Source: Acidobacteriaceae bacterium (GTDB lineage Bacteria > Acidobacteriota > Terriglobia > Terriglobales > Acidobacteriaceae). From it: a stretch of 40,080 nt of DNA. The notes under the pieces were generated by a model, which worked only from the letters and a program-made list of their open reading frames with translations, searched no databases and was not told the DNA's origin. Of the stretch, positions 17,917-25,381 are shown one piece after another. The stretch lies in assembly GCA_030041435.1 (NCBI GenBank), contig JASHNW010000057.1, positions 1 to 40,080 of the forward strand. Direction: 5' to 3'. Position numbers and translations under genes: made by a program. The number at the start of each line of letters is the position of its first letter. Within the stretch, counting starts at the first letter, position 1.

Positions 17917-18444
17917 TCAGGGCTGCACCTGCCGGGAAACAAGGTAGTTTCCAGGACCCTCAGGAGGGGCATTTTGCGTGGGCGGAGCGGAAACAGGGTA
18001 GTTGTCGAGAGGTCCAGGGACGGCGAGCGTCTGAGCGAAGGCGCGGAGCTGCTCGTGCAGGGCGTCCATAGCAGCCTTTTCGGCTGCGCGCTGAAGCTGG
18101 TCGCGACGGCCGGCGATGAGGGCCATGAGGCGGCCGGCGGAGCGGTGCGAGATATCGCGCGAGGCGAGGGCGTTGAGGATCATCTCGACGACGTTCTCCA
18201 GGGCTTCGGCGTCGCAGCGCGGAATGAACTGGTGGTGCCTGCGCCAGTAGGCACTGAGCTCGGCGCGGGTGGGTGCGGCATCGGGGCCGGGCGTCTCGCC
18301 CGAGGGCGTGGCGGGCTGGTGGGGCGCATGGCGGCGGCGGGCGCGAGCCTCGGGGGTGTGGTGGCGGCAGAACTCGTCGCCGCGCAGGGCGGGACAGCGG
18401 CAGGGCTGTCCATTGTCGAGAGCGAAGGCGCAATCAGGGGTCAT
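17917..18444 (-). CDS. Hypothetical protein with N-terminal Cys/His cluster
   Basis: A 175-residue protein I cannot assign. Its N-terminus carries Cys5, Cys15, Cys17, Cys26 and His28/His29 in DNGQPCRCPALRGDEFCRHH, a compact pattern that could bind one zinc ion. I recall similar heads on acidobacterial hypothetical proteins. The middle (~70-150) is predicted helical and Arg/Ala-rich. The tail repeats a motif: PGPLDNYPVS and GPGNYLVS about 20 residues later. The start at 18444 was chosen for GGAG eight bases upstream; 18462 is an alternative. The gene sits alone between two hairpins. A nucleic-acid-binding role is possible but unproven. Confidence 0.65.
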   Translation of the reverse strand: MTPDCAFALDNGQPCRCPALRGDEFCRHHTPEARARRRHAPHQPATPSGETPGPDAAPTRAELSAYWRRHHQFIPRCDAEALENVVEMILNALASRDISHRSAGRLMALIAGRRDQLQRAAEKAAMDALHEQLRAFAQTLAVPGPLDNYPVSAPPTQNAPPEGPGNYLVSRQVQP

Positions 18445-18465
18445 GTGGGATCTCCGGTGCAAAGG

Positions 18466-18495
18466 AAAAGGCCGCGCGGCGGCGGCCTTTTTCTT
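18466..18495 (+). terminator. Strong GC hairpin with T-tract (plus strand)
   Basis: AAAAGGCCGC (18466-18475) pairs with GCGGCCTTTT (18482-18491) and is followed by TTCTTTTTC. It is a textbook intrinsic terminator on the plus strand, yet no plus-strand gene ends nearby. On the minus strand the same hairpin falls just upstream of the Cys-rich gene, followed by TTTTCC, so it could attenuate that gene's leader. Confidence 0.65.
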
Positions 18496-18997
18496 TTTCT
18501 ACTCTATAAGTTCAGGATACCAAGTTCAGCGGTGAAGTCTGCCAAACTTTTTTGGCCGTAAGTCGTCCAGGGTCAACACAAGTTACTTTGGGTAAGTGGT
18601 GGAAACTTGACAAGAAAAGCGGAGAGGGTGAGGAGGGCGGGAGTGGTGGCCAGCATTTTCCTTCACGGTACTGGCGAAGGGCCCGTCATCACTCTTCCAT
18701 GCGGCTGATCGGTTCGTCTCCTGGCCCATTTGTGCCATTTTCACATTTCATTGAGATGTGTCACTGTGATGCGCGGCCGATCAGGCGCCAGGCCGCTCGC
18801 CCGCACTGCGATGAGCGGACAACCCTGCGGGGCGGAGTGAATCTCATTTTGACCAGGCGGCTGGTGTGGGTTACACCAGTAACTTGAGAAATATCGCGGG
18901 CATGCTCAACCTGAACGTGTCTGCATCCGTCTGATTGCTGGAGCAGGAGCCGCGCGTCGGGTTTGGCAAGCGCCATTGCCCGGCCTGGAGAGAGGGG
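18496..18997. other. Gene-free stretch upstream of the carboxypeptidase-regulatory-like gene
   Basis: About 500 bp without a supportable coding region. Open frames here have unnatural composition and no family signature. It contains the palindrome at 18861-18879, and presumably holds the promoters of the divergent genes starting at 18444 and 18998. I see no tRNA cloverleaf. Confidence 0.5.
18861..18879. promoter_or_regulatory. 19-bp palindrome, candidate regulator site
   Basis: CTGGTGT and ACACCAG are perfect 7-bp arms around GGGTT, located ~120 bp upstream of the start at 18998. It has the size of a dimeric repressor/activator site; the binding protein is unknown. Confidence 0.4.
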
Positions 18998-20059
18998 ATG
19001 GGATCCCTGATGAGGAGCGCCGGGAAACGCGGTTCACTGCTGCGTGTGTGCCTGCTGTGTGTGGGACTGGCGGCGCTGCCGGCGCTGGCTTTGGGCCAGC
19101 AGACCGACGCTCTGCAGAGTGCAGACGAACCCAATTCCGCCGGGGAGCCACCCAGCACCGCTACGATTATCGGCACCGTCAAGGATACGAATGGAGAGGT
19201 GGTTCCGCAGGCCATGGCCGTGCTGACGACCGCTGTGGCGGAGCAGAAGTACACGGCGACAACGGACAGTAACGGCTTCTTTTCGCTGAGCGCGAGCCCG
19301 GGAACGTATGCGCTGGCGGTTTCGAGTCCGGGGCTGGTTTCGTGGACCTCCAGCCTGACCCTGACGGGGGGCGAGTATCGGGAAATCGCCGGCATCGTGC
19401 TGAAGGTGAATGCCGTGGTCTCGACGGTTCGGGTGGGAGGCTCGCGGGAGGAGATTGCGGCGGAGGAGGTGCGCGTGGAGGAGACGCAGCGGATTATCGG
19501 GGCGTTTCCTAACTTTTACGTCACCTACGATCCCGACCCGGTGCCGCTGACAACGAAGCAGAAGTTCAGCATGGACTGGAAGTTCTCCATCGATCCGTTC
19601 GCCTTTGTGGGGGCGGGCATTACGGCGGGCATCGAGCAGGCGCAGAACGACTTTTCCGGCTACGGACAGGGCGCGCAGGGCTATGGGAAGCGGTTTGGCG
19701 CGGCCTATGCCGACGATTTTGTGAGCAACATGATCGGGGGAGCGATTCTGCCGTCGCTGCTGCACCAGGATCCGCGCTACTACTATCGCGGGAAGGGCAG
19801 CGTGGCGGCGCGGGCGGCGTATGCGGTGTCGACCATTTTCATCTGCAAGGGCGACAACGGACACTGGCAGCCGAATTACTCGTTCATTGCGGGAAACTTC
19901 ATCTCGGGTGCGATTTCAAACCTGTATTACCCCAAACAGAGCCGCGGCCTCGCGATCACGCTCGACAATGGGCTGATTGCGACGGCGATGGGTGCGACCG
20001 GAGCGCTGGCGGAAGAGTTTCTGCTGCGGACGTTTACGCGGGGCGCGAAGGGGCAGTAA
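18998..20059 (+). CDS. Exported protein with carboxypeptidase-regulatory-like domain
   Basis: The protein is 353 residues with a signal peptide (LLRVCLLCVGLAALPALALG-QQ). A beta-sandwich of the carboxypeptidase-regulatory-like type follows (ATIIGTVKDTNGEVVPQAMA, SNGFFSLSASPGTYALAVSS). The C-terminal ~170 residues are a hydrophobic/aromatic domain (FSMDWKFSIDPFAFVGAGIT, LPSLLHQDPRYYYRGKGS, SFIAGNFISGAISNLYYP) that I recognise only as common in acidobacterial exported proteins; it may be membrane-associated. The start at 18998 was chosen because GAGAGGGG precedes it. A second ATG lies at 19010. Function unknown; an outer-envelope protein is likely. A cluster of hairpin repeats begins nine bases after its stop. 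Confidence 0.75.
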   Translation: MGSLMRSAGKRGSLLRVCLLCVGLAALPALALGQQTDALQSADEPNSAGEPPSTATIIGTVKDTNGEVVPQAMAVLTTAVAEQKYTATTDSNGFFSLSASPGTYALAVSSPGLVSWTSSLTLTGGEYREIAGIVLKVNAVVSTVRVGGSREEIAAEEVRVEETQRIIGAFPNFYVTYDPDPVPLTTKQKFSMDWKFSIDPFAFVGAGITAGIEQAQNDFSGYGQGAQGYGKRFGAAYADDFVSNMIGGAILPSLLHQDPRYYYRGKGSVAARAAYAVSTIFICKGDNGHWQPNYSFIAGNFISGAISNLYYPKQSRGLAITLDNGLIATAMGATGALAEEFLLRTFTRGAKGQ

Positions 20060-20067
20060 GGGCACCT

Positions 20068-20269
20068 GCCCACTCAAGCCAAAGGCGGGCTTGAATGGGC
20101 CACGCAGCCGCACGCCCACTCAAGCCAAAAGAGGGCTTGAATGGGCCACGGAGCCGCTCCAAAAGAGAGCTTGCATGGGCCACGGAGCCGCTCGCCCACT
20201 CAAGCCAAAGGCGGGCTTGCATGGGCCACGCAGCCCACTCAAGCCAAAAGAAGGCTTGAATGGGCCACG
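20068..20269. repeat. Cluster of five hairpin repeats (BIME-like)
   Basis: Five copies of a ~37-bp palindromic unit lie at 20068-20104, 20114-20150, 20159-20184 (left part shortened), 20194-20230 and 20233-20269. Each unit is GCCCACTCAAGCC, a 7- to 11-base loop, then GGCTTGAATGGGC and CACG; the arms pair over 13 positions with one mismatch. In two copies GCATG replaces GAATG. A sixth copy stands alone at 21292-21327. The cluster sits directly behind the gene ending at 20059 and may protect or terminate its transcript. Confidence 0.9.
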
Positions 20270-20280
20270 CGGCAATCCGT

Positions 20281-20442
20281 TTAATTCGGCTTGCGGCGAA
20301 AGATCCAGAACACCAGCGCCAGCACAAGCACCAGGACGATGAGCGACGCGAGCGCGTGGGCGTTGCCCCCGTGGTGCGGCCTGGTGTAAAGCCAGGGAAT
20401 ACCCAGCAGGGATACCAGGGCGATGAGCGGAATGGATGCCAT
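20281..20442 (-). CDS. Small two-helix membrane protein (53 residues)
   Basis: A short gene reading MASIPLIALVSLLGIPWLY, a polar hinge with TRPHHGGNAHA, then LASLIVLVLVLALVFWIF and the positively charged end RRKPN. The two hydrophobic segments and the basic C-terminus (likely inside) are good membrane-protein signals. GGAG lies nine bases before the ATG. The stop is 12 bp from the hairpin-repeat cluster, which could serve as its terminator. No family is recognised. The codon use and topology, not similarity, support it. Confidence 0.6.
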   Translation of the reverse strand: MASIPLIALVSLLGIPWLYTRPHHGGNAHALASLIVLVLVLALVFWIFRRKPN

Positions 20443-20526
20443 AACAAGTGTCTCCATCGTCAGGTCGTGGTTCGCAGCACAGGCTTGCCTTTGCCGTTCG
20501 ACCTCAGCTTTGCATTGCCGCGTGGC

Positions 20527-20970
20527 TTATCGACGGAGCCATGCATCCAGAAGAGGATGGGCCGGTCGCGCAAAGGGATTCACAATCGTAACTCCCCTCC
20601 AGATAAAACCGTCCTGCATATCTTCCGATAACAGAAGGCGACAATCCGCCTCCGCGGCGGCGCTGAGAATCACGGCATCCCACAGGCCAAATTGACGAGT
20701 GGCCAGATCGATGGCAGCCAGCATGACGGGGACCGTGGTTTCGATCAGCGAAAAGGCGTCGCGCCAGTCGAGAATGGCGGATCGGGCAACGGAGGGTGCG
20801 CGGCCCGCCTTACGAACAAGAACCTGAAAGAGCTCGCCGAGCGCCTGCACGGGGACAAGCACGGAGTCGTGAGGCAGCCTGTCGATCAGGTCGAGCGAGG
20901 CGCGCTTCATCGAGGCGCCATTGACGCCTTCCGCGTACGCGAGGACGTTGGTGTCCAGCGCGGCTCTCAT
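20527..20970 (-). CDS. PIN-domain toxin (VapC-like)
   Basis: A 147-residue PIN nuclease. Acidic positions are Asp6 in ALDTNVLAYAE, Glu in VQALGELFQVL, Asp in GLWDAVILSAAAEA and Asp in LLSEDMQDG, the usual tetrad of metal-dependent ribonucleases. The start overlaps the stop of the Phd-type antitoxin (20967-20970). LLLSEDMQDGFIWRGVTIVNPF is the standard C-terminal strand pair of VapC proteins. It should act as an RNA-cleaving toxin released when the antitoxin is degraded. It is unrelated in detail to the PIN toxin at 15066. Confidence 0.9.
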   Translation of the reverse strand: MRAALDTNVLAYAEGVNGASMKRASLDLIDRLPHDSVLVPVQALGELFQVLVRKAGRAPSVARSAILDWRDAFSLIETTVPVMLAAIDLATRQFGLWDAVILSAAAEADCRLLLSEDMQDGFIWRGVTIVNPFARPAHPLLDAWLRR

Positions 20971-21212
20971 TGCTGGTTCTCGTACAACTCATCGCGCGTC
21001 CAGCGGCCGGCCCGGGTGACGCGTTGCTTCCGCAACCTTGTGAGAAGAGATTTACGGCCATCGACTACAGTTCTCTCCGGCTCAGACACGGGAGAGATTC
21101 TCGCAATGGGTTGACCATGGCTGGTGACAACGTAGCTGCGACCCTGGCGGACGCCATCCAGAAGCCGGGAGAATTTCCGATTGGCGTCGGTCGCCGAAAC
21201 CGCTTTGTCCAT
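20967..21212 (-). CDS. Phd/YefM-type antitoxin
   Basis: An 81-residue antitoxin whose N-terminal Phd/YefM DNA-binding fold is clear: AVSATDANRKFSRLLDGVRQ, then SYVVTSHGQPIARISPV. The C-terminus (KSLLTRLRKQ ... GRWTRDELYE) is the flexible toxin-binding part. The ATG at 21212 was chosen; a GTG at 21224 would add MEFD. A perfect palindrome (21236-21258) lies upstream, as expected for autorepression. Translation of the toxin is coupled through the four-base overlap. Confidence 0.88.
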   Translation of the reverse strand: MDKAVSATDANRKFSRLLDGVRQGRSYVVTSHGQPIARISPVSEPERTVVDGRKSLLTRLRKQRVTRAGRWTRDELYENQQ

Positions 21213-21235
21213 ATCGAATTCCACCCCGTCGGGAG

Positions 21236-21258
21236 ATAGTAGTGATATTCACTACTAT
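21236..21258. promoter_or_regulatory. Perfect 23-bp palindrome, operator of the Phd-VapC pair
   Basis: ATAGTAGTGA and TCACTACTAT are perfect 10-bp arms around TAT. The site is AT-rich and ends 24 bp before the antitoxin ATG. Position, symmetry and known Phd autoregulation make this a strong operator candidate. Confidence 0.75.
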
Positions 21259-21291
21259 ACGCTTCGGCGTGGCGCTTGCAGGGGAGTCGAT

Positions 21292-21327
21292 CCCCACTCA
21301 AGCCAGAAGAGGGCTTGCATGGGCCAC
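21292..21327. repeat. Isolated copy of the hairpin repeat of 20068-20269
   Basis: The unit CCCCACTCAAGCC, AGAAGAG, GGCTTGCATGGGC, CACC matches the five clustered copies apart from a few positions. It lies between the Phd promoter and the remnant-PadR/permease operon. Confidence 0.85.
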
Positions 21328-21390
21328 CAGCCCAAGTGAGGGGTGGTTCGACCCTCCACTTGACAAAGATGCGGTCTCGTCACAGACTGG

Positions 21391-21405
21391 CATAGTTAAA
21401 CTATG
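21391..21405. promoter_or_regulatory. Palindrome upstream of the PadR remnant, candidate PadR operator
   Basis: CATAGT and ACTATG are 6-bp arms around TAA, 20 bp before the remnant-PadR ATG. The layout (NNTAG-N5-CTANN) equals that of the site at 9762-9776. TTGACA at 21360-21365 could be part of the promoter. Confidence 0.45.
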
Positions 21406-21425
21406 GCAGCCGCAGGGAGCCGCTC

Positions 21426-21515
21426 ATGACCGCTCTCATCCGCCGCAAAACCCCGGTGAGCCGCGATGAAATTCCGCCGGGCACGCTGTATCTCCTGCCT
21501 AAGAGGTGGGTATGA
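21426..21515 (+). pseudogene. PadR regulator remnant (29 codons), coupled to the permease
   Basis: The short frame begins MTALIRRKTPVSRDEIPPG and continues [10 protein letters not shown] before its stop. DEIPPGTLYLL matches the N-terminal opening of PadR regulators (compare LLQGTLDMLVLQTL in the intact PadR at 9412-9762), after which the helix-turn-helix is missing. The stop overlaps the permease start (ATGA at 21512-21515), as an intact padR would. The simplest reading is an internal deletion that removed the DNA-binding domain but kept the start and the coupling stop. Alternatively it is now a leader peptide that keeps the permease translated. Confidence 0.65.
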
Positions 21516-24268
21516 GTTTCCCCGGAGAAATATGGCGGCGTCTGCAGATGCTGCTGCACCGCGGCCGCTTCAACCAGGAGATGGAGGAGGAGATGCGGCT
21601 GCATCTGGAGCTGCGGCGGCAGCAGCAGATGGCCGCGGGTGCTGCGCCCGACGAGGCACGATGCGCCGCTCTGCGCCGCTTCGGCAACGCCACGCGGATT
21701 CGTGAGCAGAGCCGGACGGCATGGGGCTGGGACTGGCTGGAATCGCTCCTGCAGGACGCGGGCTACGGCTTGCGCGGCCTGCTGCGCAGCCCCGGACTGA
21801 CGACCGTCGCGCTGCTTTCGCTTGCGCTGGGGATTGGGGCCAACACGGCAATCTTTTCTTTGCTCGATGCGGTCCTGCTGCGATCGTTGCCGGTGGCGGA
21901 TGCGCAGCAACTCGTCCTCTTCGGTCACGGGCGCTGGGTGGGCAGTATGTCCGGTCTGCCCAACAGAAGCTGGGACCTGTTTTCGTATCCCTTCTATCGC
22001 GCATTCAGCCGGGAGACCAATGTTTTCTCCGGCGTGACCGCGATCAACAGCATCGAGATGGGTGCGCATGCCTCGTTCGCCGGCGGCGCTCTCCAACTGG
22101 CGCGGGCCGACCTCGTTTCCGGCACGTATTTCAGCGTCCTCGGGGTTCATCCCATTCTCGGCCGCACCCTCACCGAGGACGATGACCGCGCGCCTGGAAC
22201 TGGTCCCGTGGCGGTCGCGAGCTACGCCTGGTGGACGCGTCACGGCCGCGACCCCGCGGTGCTGGGCAAGACGGTTCGCATCGAATCGACCAACTACACC
22301 GTGGTCGGCGTCGCCCAGCCTGGCTTCTTCGGCGCCACCGTGGGCCAGTCTCCCGACTTCTGGATCCCTCTCTCCATGGAGAAAGAAATTTCTCCGGGAT
22401 GGAACGGCCTCGACGACAAGGATTTCCAGTCGCTCTACCTGATTGCGCGGCGTAAACCGGGCATTCCTCTGGCGCAGGCCGCCACCAGCACGAACCTGCT
22501 CTTCCGCCAGATCATCCGCAGCGAATACCTCGGCGCGAACCCCTCGCCGAAGGAGCTCCAGGACGTCCAGCGCGCGCAAATCGATCTCACACCCGCGGCC
22601 CGCGGGCTCTCTCAGCTCCGTCTGCAGATGTCCCTGCCTCTCGAAATCCTGATGACCGTCGTCGGTCTGGTCCTCCTCATCGCCTGCGCCAACATCGCCA
22701 ATCTTCTGCTGGCGCGCGGAGCGGCGCGTTCGCGCGAAATCGCGATCCGCATGGCGCTCGGGGCAACGCGCGCGCGCCTGGTTCGCCAGTTGCTCACGGA
22801 AAGCTCGCTGCTGGCCGGCGCGGGCGCCCTGCTCGGGGTTGGCCTGGCGTGGAGAGCCGGCGCACTGCTGCTCCGTCTCGGCGCGCGACACGGAGAGCCC
22901 GCTCCCCTCGACGTGGCGCCGGATGGGCGCGTACTCCTGTTCACGCTGGCGATCACGGGCGTGACCGCAATTTCGTTCGGCGTTGCCCCCGCCCTGCGCG
23001 CCACACGCCCGGCCATGGCGTCGTCGCTCAAGGAAGGCCGTGGCACGATCGGTGCGCCCCTGCGCAACCGCCTCGGCCGCGGCCTCATCGTCGCGCAAAT
23101 CGCGCTCTCTCTGGTTCTGCTGGCGGGCGCCGGCCTTTTCGTGCGCAGCCTGGTGAAAATTGCGGGGGTCGACACGGGCTTCGACAAGCACAACGTGCTC
23201 ATCTTCGGCCTCGACGAATACGCCACCGGCCTCGCGCAGGACGAACGCCTCAACAACCTGCAGCAGCAGATCGAGGACCGCGTCCAAACCGTGCCGGGCG
23301 TCCGCGCGGCCAGCTTCTCCATGTTTACCTTCAACGAGGGCGAGTGGTCCGACGACATCACCGTCCAGGGCGTTCCCCGCACGACGGAGAACAGCGAGGA
23401 CGTTCTCTACAACGTGGTCGGCGCCCGATTCTTTTCCACCTTCGGCCTGCCCATTCTCGCCGGCCGCGGCTTCACCGCGCAGGACACGCCGCACGCGCCG
23501 CAGGTGGCCCTCGTCAACGAGGCTATGCAGCGCCGCTACTTCCCCGGCGGCTCCGCCGTCGGGCATCGCTTCGGGCTGGGCAACGATCCCGCCCACAGCG
23601 GCGATATTGAAATCATCGGTGTCGTGAAAGACGCGAAATACGTCACCCTGAGCGAGCAGCCGCAGATGGTCGCGTACTTCCCGTGGACGCAGCACCTGCA
23701 ATACTTCAGCAACTTCTCCGTGCGCTACCAGGGCGACCCGCGCGCGGTGACCGCCGCAGTACGCCAGGCCATCGCCAGCGTCAATCACCACGTCGTCGTC
23801 AGCAGCGTCTACACGCTTGCCGATCAGGTCGACAGCTCCATCGGCAACCAGCAGCTCATCGCCCAGTTGTCCACGTTCTTCTCGCTGCTCGCCACCTTCC
23901 TCGTGTGCGTCGGCATTTACGGACTCATGTCCTATGCCGTTGCACGCCGCACGAATGAAATCGGTGTGCGCATGGCCCTCGGCGCCGGCCGCTCCGACGT
24001 ACAGTGGATGGTGATCCGGGAAATCCTCGCGCTTGCCGCCGCGGGACTTCTTTTCGGCATTCCCGTGGCGCTTCTCGGCGCCAATCTCGTCGCCAAACTG
24101 GAAGACCCGCACCTGCTGTCGCGCATCCTCTTCGGCGTCGGTCCCAACGATCCTGTCTCGCTCGCCGCGGGCGGATTCCTCATGCTCGCCGTCGCGGCCC
24201 TGGCCGGCTATTTGCCGGCGCGCCGCGCGTCGCGGGTGAATCCGGTGGAGGCACTGCGGACGGAGTGA
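21512..24268 (+). CDS. ADOP-type MacB-like ABC permease
   Basis: A 918-residue permease with the ADOP layout. The soluble prefix reads [20 protein letters not shown] then [13 protein letters not shown]; next come [41 protein letters not shown], a MacB periplasmic domain, and the FtsX block with [30 protein letters not shown] split over ~390-440. A second periplasmic domain and the C-terminal block ending [21 protein letters not shown] complete it. No ATPase is nearby. The ATG at 21512 has AGAGG five bases upstream and overlaps the stop of the PadR remnant. It converges with the MBL-fold hydrolase gene across a structured element. Confidence 0.93.
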   Translation: MSFPGEIWRRLQMLLHRGRFNQEMEEEMRLHLELRRQQQMAAGAAPDEARCAALRRFGNATRIREQSRTAWGWDWLESLLQDAGYGLRGLLRSPGLTTVALLSLALGIGANTAIFSLLDAVLLRSLPVADAQQLVLFGHGRWVGSMSGLPNRSWDLFSYPFYRAFSRETNVFSGVTAINSIEMGAHASFAGGALQLARADLVSGTYFSVLGVHPILGRTLTEDDDRAPGTGPVAVASYAWWTRHGRDPAVLGKTVRIESTNYTVVGVAQPGFFGATVGQSPDFWIPLSMEKEISPGWNGLDDKDFQSLYLIARRKPGIPLAQAATSTNLLFRQIIRSEYLGANPSPKELQDVQRAQIDLTPAARGLSQLRLQMSLPLEILMTVVGLVLLIACANIANLLLARGAARSREIAIRMALGATRARLVRQLLTESSLLAGAGALLGVGLAWRAGALLLRLGARHGEPAPLDVAPDGRVLLFTLAITGVTAISFGVAPALRATRPAMASSLKEGRGTIGAPLRNRLGRGLIVAQIALSLVLLAGAGLFVRSLVKIAGVDTGFDKHNVLIFGLDEYATGLAQDERLNNLQQQIEDRVQTVPGVRAASFSMFTFNEGEWSDDITVQGVPRTTENSEDVLYNVVGARFFSTFGLPILAGRGFTAQDTPHAPQVALVNEAMQRRYFPGGSAVGHRFGLGNDPAHSGDIEIIGVVKDAKYVTLSEQPQMVAYFPWTQHLQYFSNFSVRYQGDPRAVTAAVRQAIASVNHHVVVSSVYTLADQVDSSIGNQQLIAQLSTFFSLLATFLVCVGIYGLMSYAVARRTNEIGVRMALGAGRSDVQWMVIREILALAAAGLLFGIPVALLGANLVAKLEDPHLLSRILFGVGPNDPVSLAAGGFLMLAVAALAGYLPARRASRVNPVEALRTE

Positions 24269-24283
24269 TGGTTGTGGCAACAG

Positions 24284-24394
24284 AGCAGTTTCGGAATACA
24301 CGCAGACTTTTTGAGGCCGGTACAGGGTGGCTTTTTCCTGATTAAAAAGCCACTTGAGCGTGTGCCTTCGGTCTACACCAATTCCGAAACTGCT
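24284..24394. repeat. Nested inverted-repeat element between convergent genes (possible bidirectional terminator)
   Basis: The outer arms AGCAGTTTCGGAAT (24284-24297) and ATTCCGAAACTGCT (24381-24394) are perfect over 14 bp. An intermediate pair is ACACGC (24298-24303) and GCGTGT (24358-24363). The inner stem is GTGGCTTTTT (24327-24336) and AAAAAGCCAC (24344-24353), perfect over 10 bp with a 7-base loop. The permease gene ends at 24268 and the MBL-hydrolase gene at 24463, facing each other. The inner stem is terminator-like on both strands; the outer arms also suggest a small MITE-like element. Confidence 0.75.
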
Positions 24395-24462
24395 GTAGTG
24401 CAAAAGCGCGTTTCGAGCTGCTTTTTGCATTCTGACGCCGGATTCACTCACGCACGCGAGGT

Positions 24463-25377
24463 TCAGAAATCGGTTGGCGCCAACGCCGGTTTGCCTTTGT
24501 CGCTGAGCACGATCTGGCCGCAGGGCGTGTGGTGGTCGTGGGTGAAGAGGACGAGCCACTGCTCGGGGATGGCGCGCGCGTAGAAGCGTTTGCGCTGGGC
24601 GATGCAGGTGACGGGGTCGAGATCGTAGCCCATGACCCAGGTGATGTCGAGGTGGGCGCTGGTGGGGATGAGGTCGGAGATGTAGCAGGCGTGGCGGCCG
24701 GCGGATTCGATGTGGATGGCGAGGAGCTGCGCGGTGTGTCCGGGGAAGCACTCGACGGAGATGCCGGGGACGATAAGGGTGACCTGGCCGGGCTCCGTGT
24801 CGAGCAGGGTCATCTGGCCGCTGGCTACGAGGGGGTCGTAGTTGGCGGAGATGTAGCTGACGGCGTCGCGTTCGAGCTGGAGGTGGCCGTGATCGACTTC
24901 GCCGCGATGGGCGTAGTAGCGGGCGTTGGGGAAGGTGGGGACGATGGCGCCGGCGGGGGTGCGAGTGGTGTTCCAGCCGCAGTGATCGAAGTGGAGGTGG
25001 GAGTTGATGACGATGTCCACTTCTTCGGGGCGGATGCGGGCGGCCTCGAAGGCGTGCAGGAGCTGCTGTTTGTTGGCGTAGATGTCGCGGAGTTTGTGGC
25101 TGAGCTTGTTGCCGATGCCGGTTTCGATGGCAACGGTGTGGCGGCCGGTGCGGACGATGACCGTGTTCAGGCCGAGCAGGATGCGGTTTTGGTCGTCGGC
25201 GGGGGCGCGCTTCGCCCAGAGGGGTTTGGGGACGACGCCGAACATGGCGCCGCCGTCGAGGAGATACCAGCCGTCGGAGAGGATGGTGAGCTCGAAGTCG
25301 CCGAGGGTGGTGCGGCCGCGGACGAGGTCGGCGGAGTCGGGGCGAACCGCAGGATGATTGCCGTGATGGGCGTGCAT
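24463..25377 (-). CDS. MBL-fold metallo-hydrolase
   Basis: A 304-residue metallo-beta-lactamase-fold enzyme. The metal motif is INSHLHFDHCGWN with His127, His129, Asp131 and His132. Later ligands are likely the His in VECFPGHTAQL, the Asp in ACYISDLIPTSAH and the His in LFTHDHHTP. The order and the conserved DITWVMGYDLDP segment resemble lactonase-like or alkyl-hydrolase MBL enzymes (the quorum-quenching AHL-lactonase relatives). No signal peptide is seen, so it is probably cytoplasmic. The start lies four bases after the stop of the S9 peptidase gene, so the two form an operon. Substrate unknown. Confidence 0.88.
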   Translation of the reverse strand: MHAHHGNHPAVRPDSADLVRGRTTLGDFELTILSDGWYLLDGGAMFGVVPKPLWAKRAPADDQNRILLGLNTVIVRTGRHTVAIETGIGNKLSHKLRDIYANKQQLLHAFEAARIRPEEVDIVINSHLHFDHCGWNTTRTPAGAIVPTFPNARYYAHRGEVDHGHLQLERDAVSYISANYDPLVASGQMTLLDTEPGQVTLIVPGISVECFPGHTAQLLAIHIESAGRHACYISDLIPTSAHLDITWVMGYDLDPVTCIAQRKRFYARAIPEQWLVLFTHDHHTPCGQIVLSDKGKPALAPTDF

Positions 25378-25381
25378 GGCC

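Noticed and set aside
18552-18887. Plus-strand frame of 111 codons in the gene-free stretch
   Set aside because: Unnatural composition, no ribosome-binding site, no similarity that I recognise, and a promoter-like palindrome inside it.
20068-20269. CRISPR array at the hairpin cluster
   Set aside because: Units are palindromic along their whole length, gaps are 2-9 bases and not spacer-like, and no cas genes are present.
20034-20447. Minus-strand frame through the hairpin cluster
   Set aside because: Most of it is translated repeat units (WPIQA...WLEWA pattern). The supportable gene is the separate 53-codon frame at 20281-20442, in another reading frame.
21401-24751. Very long minus-strand open frame opposite the second permease
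   Set aside because: Composition is unlike a protein (Arg/Gly/Glu-rich, low complexity) and it lies opposite a clear ADOP permease with full motifs.
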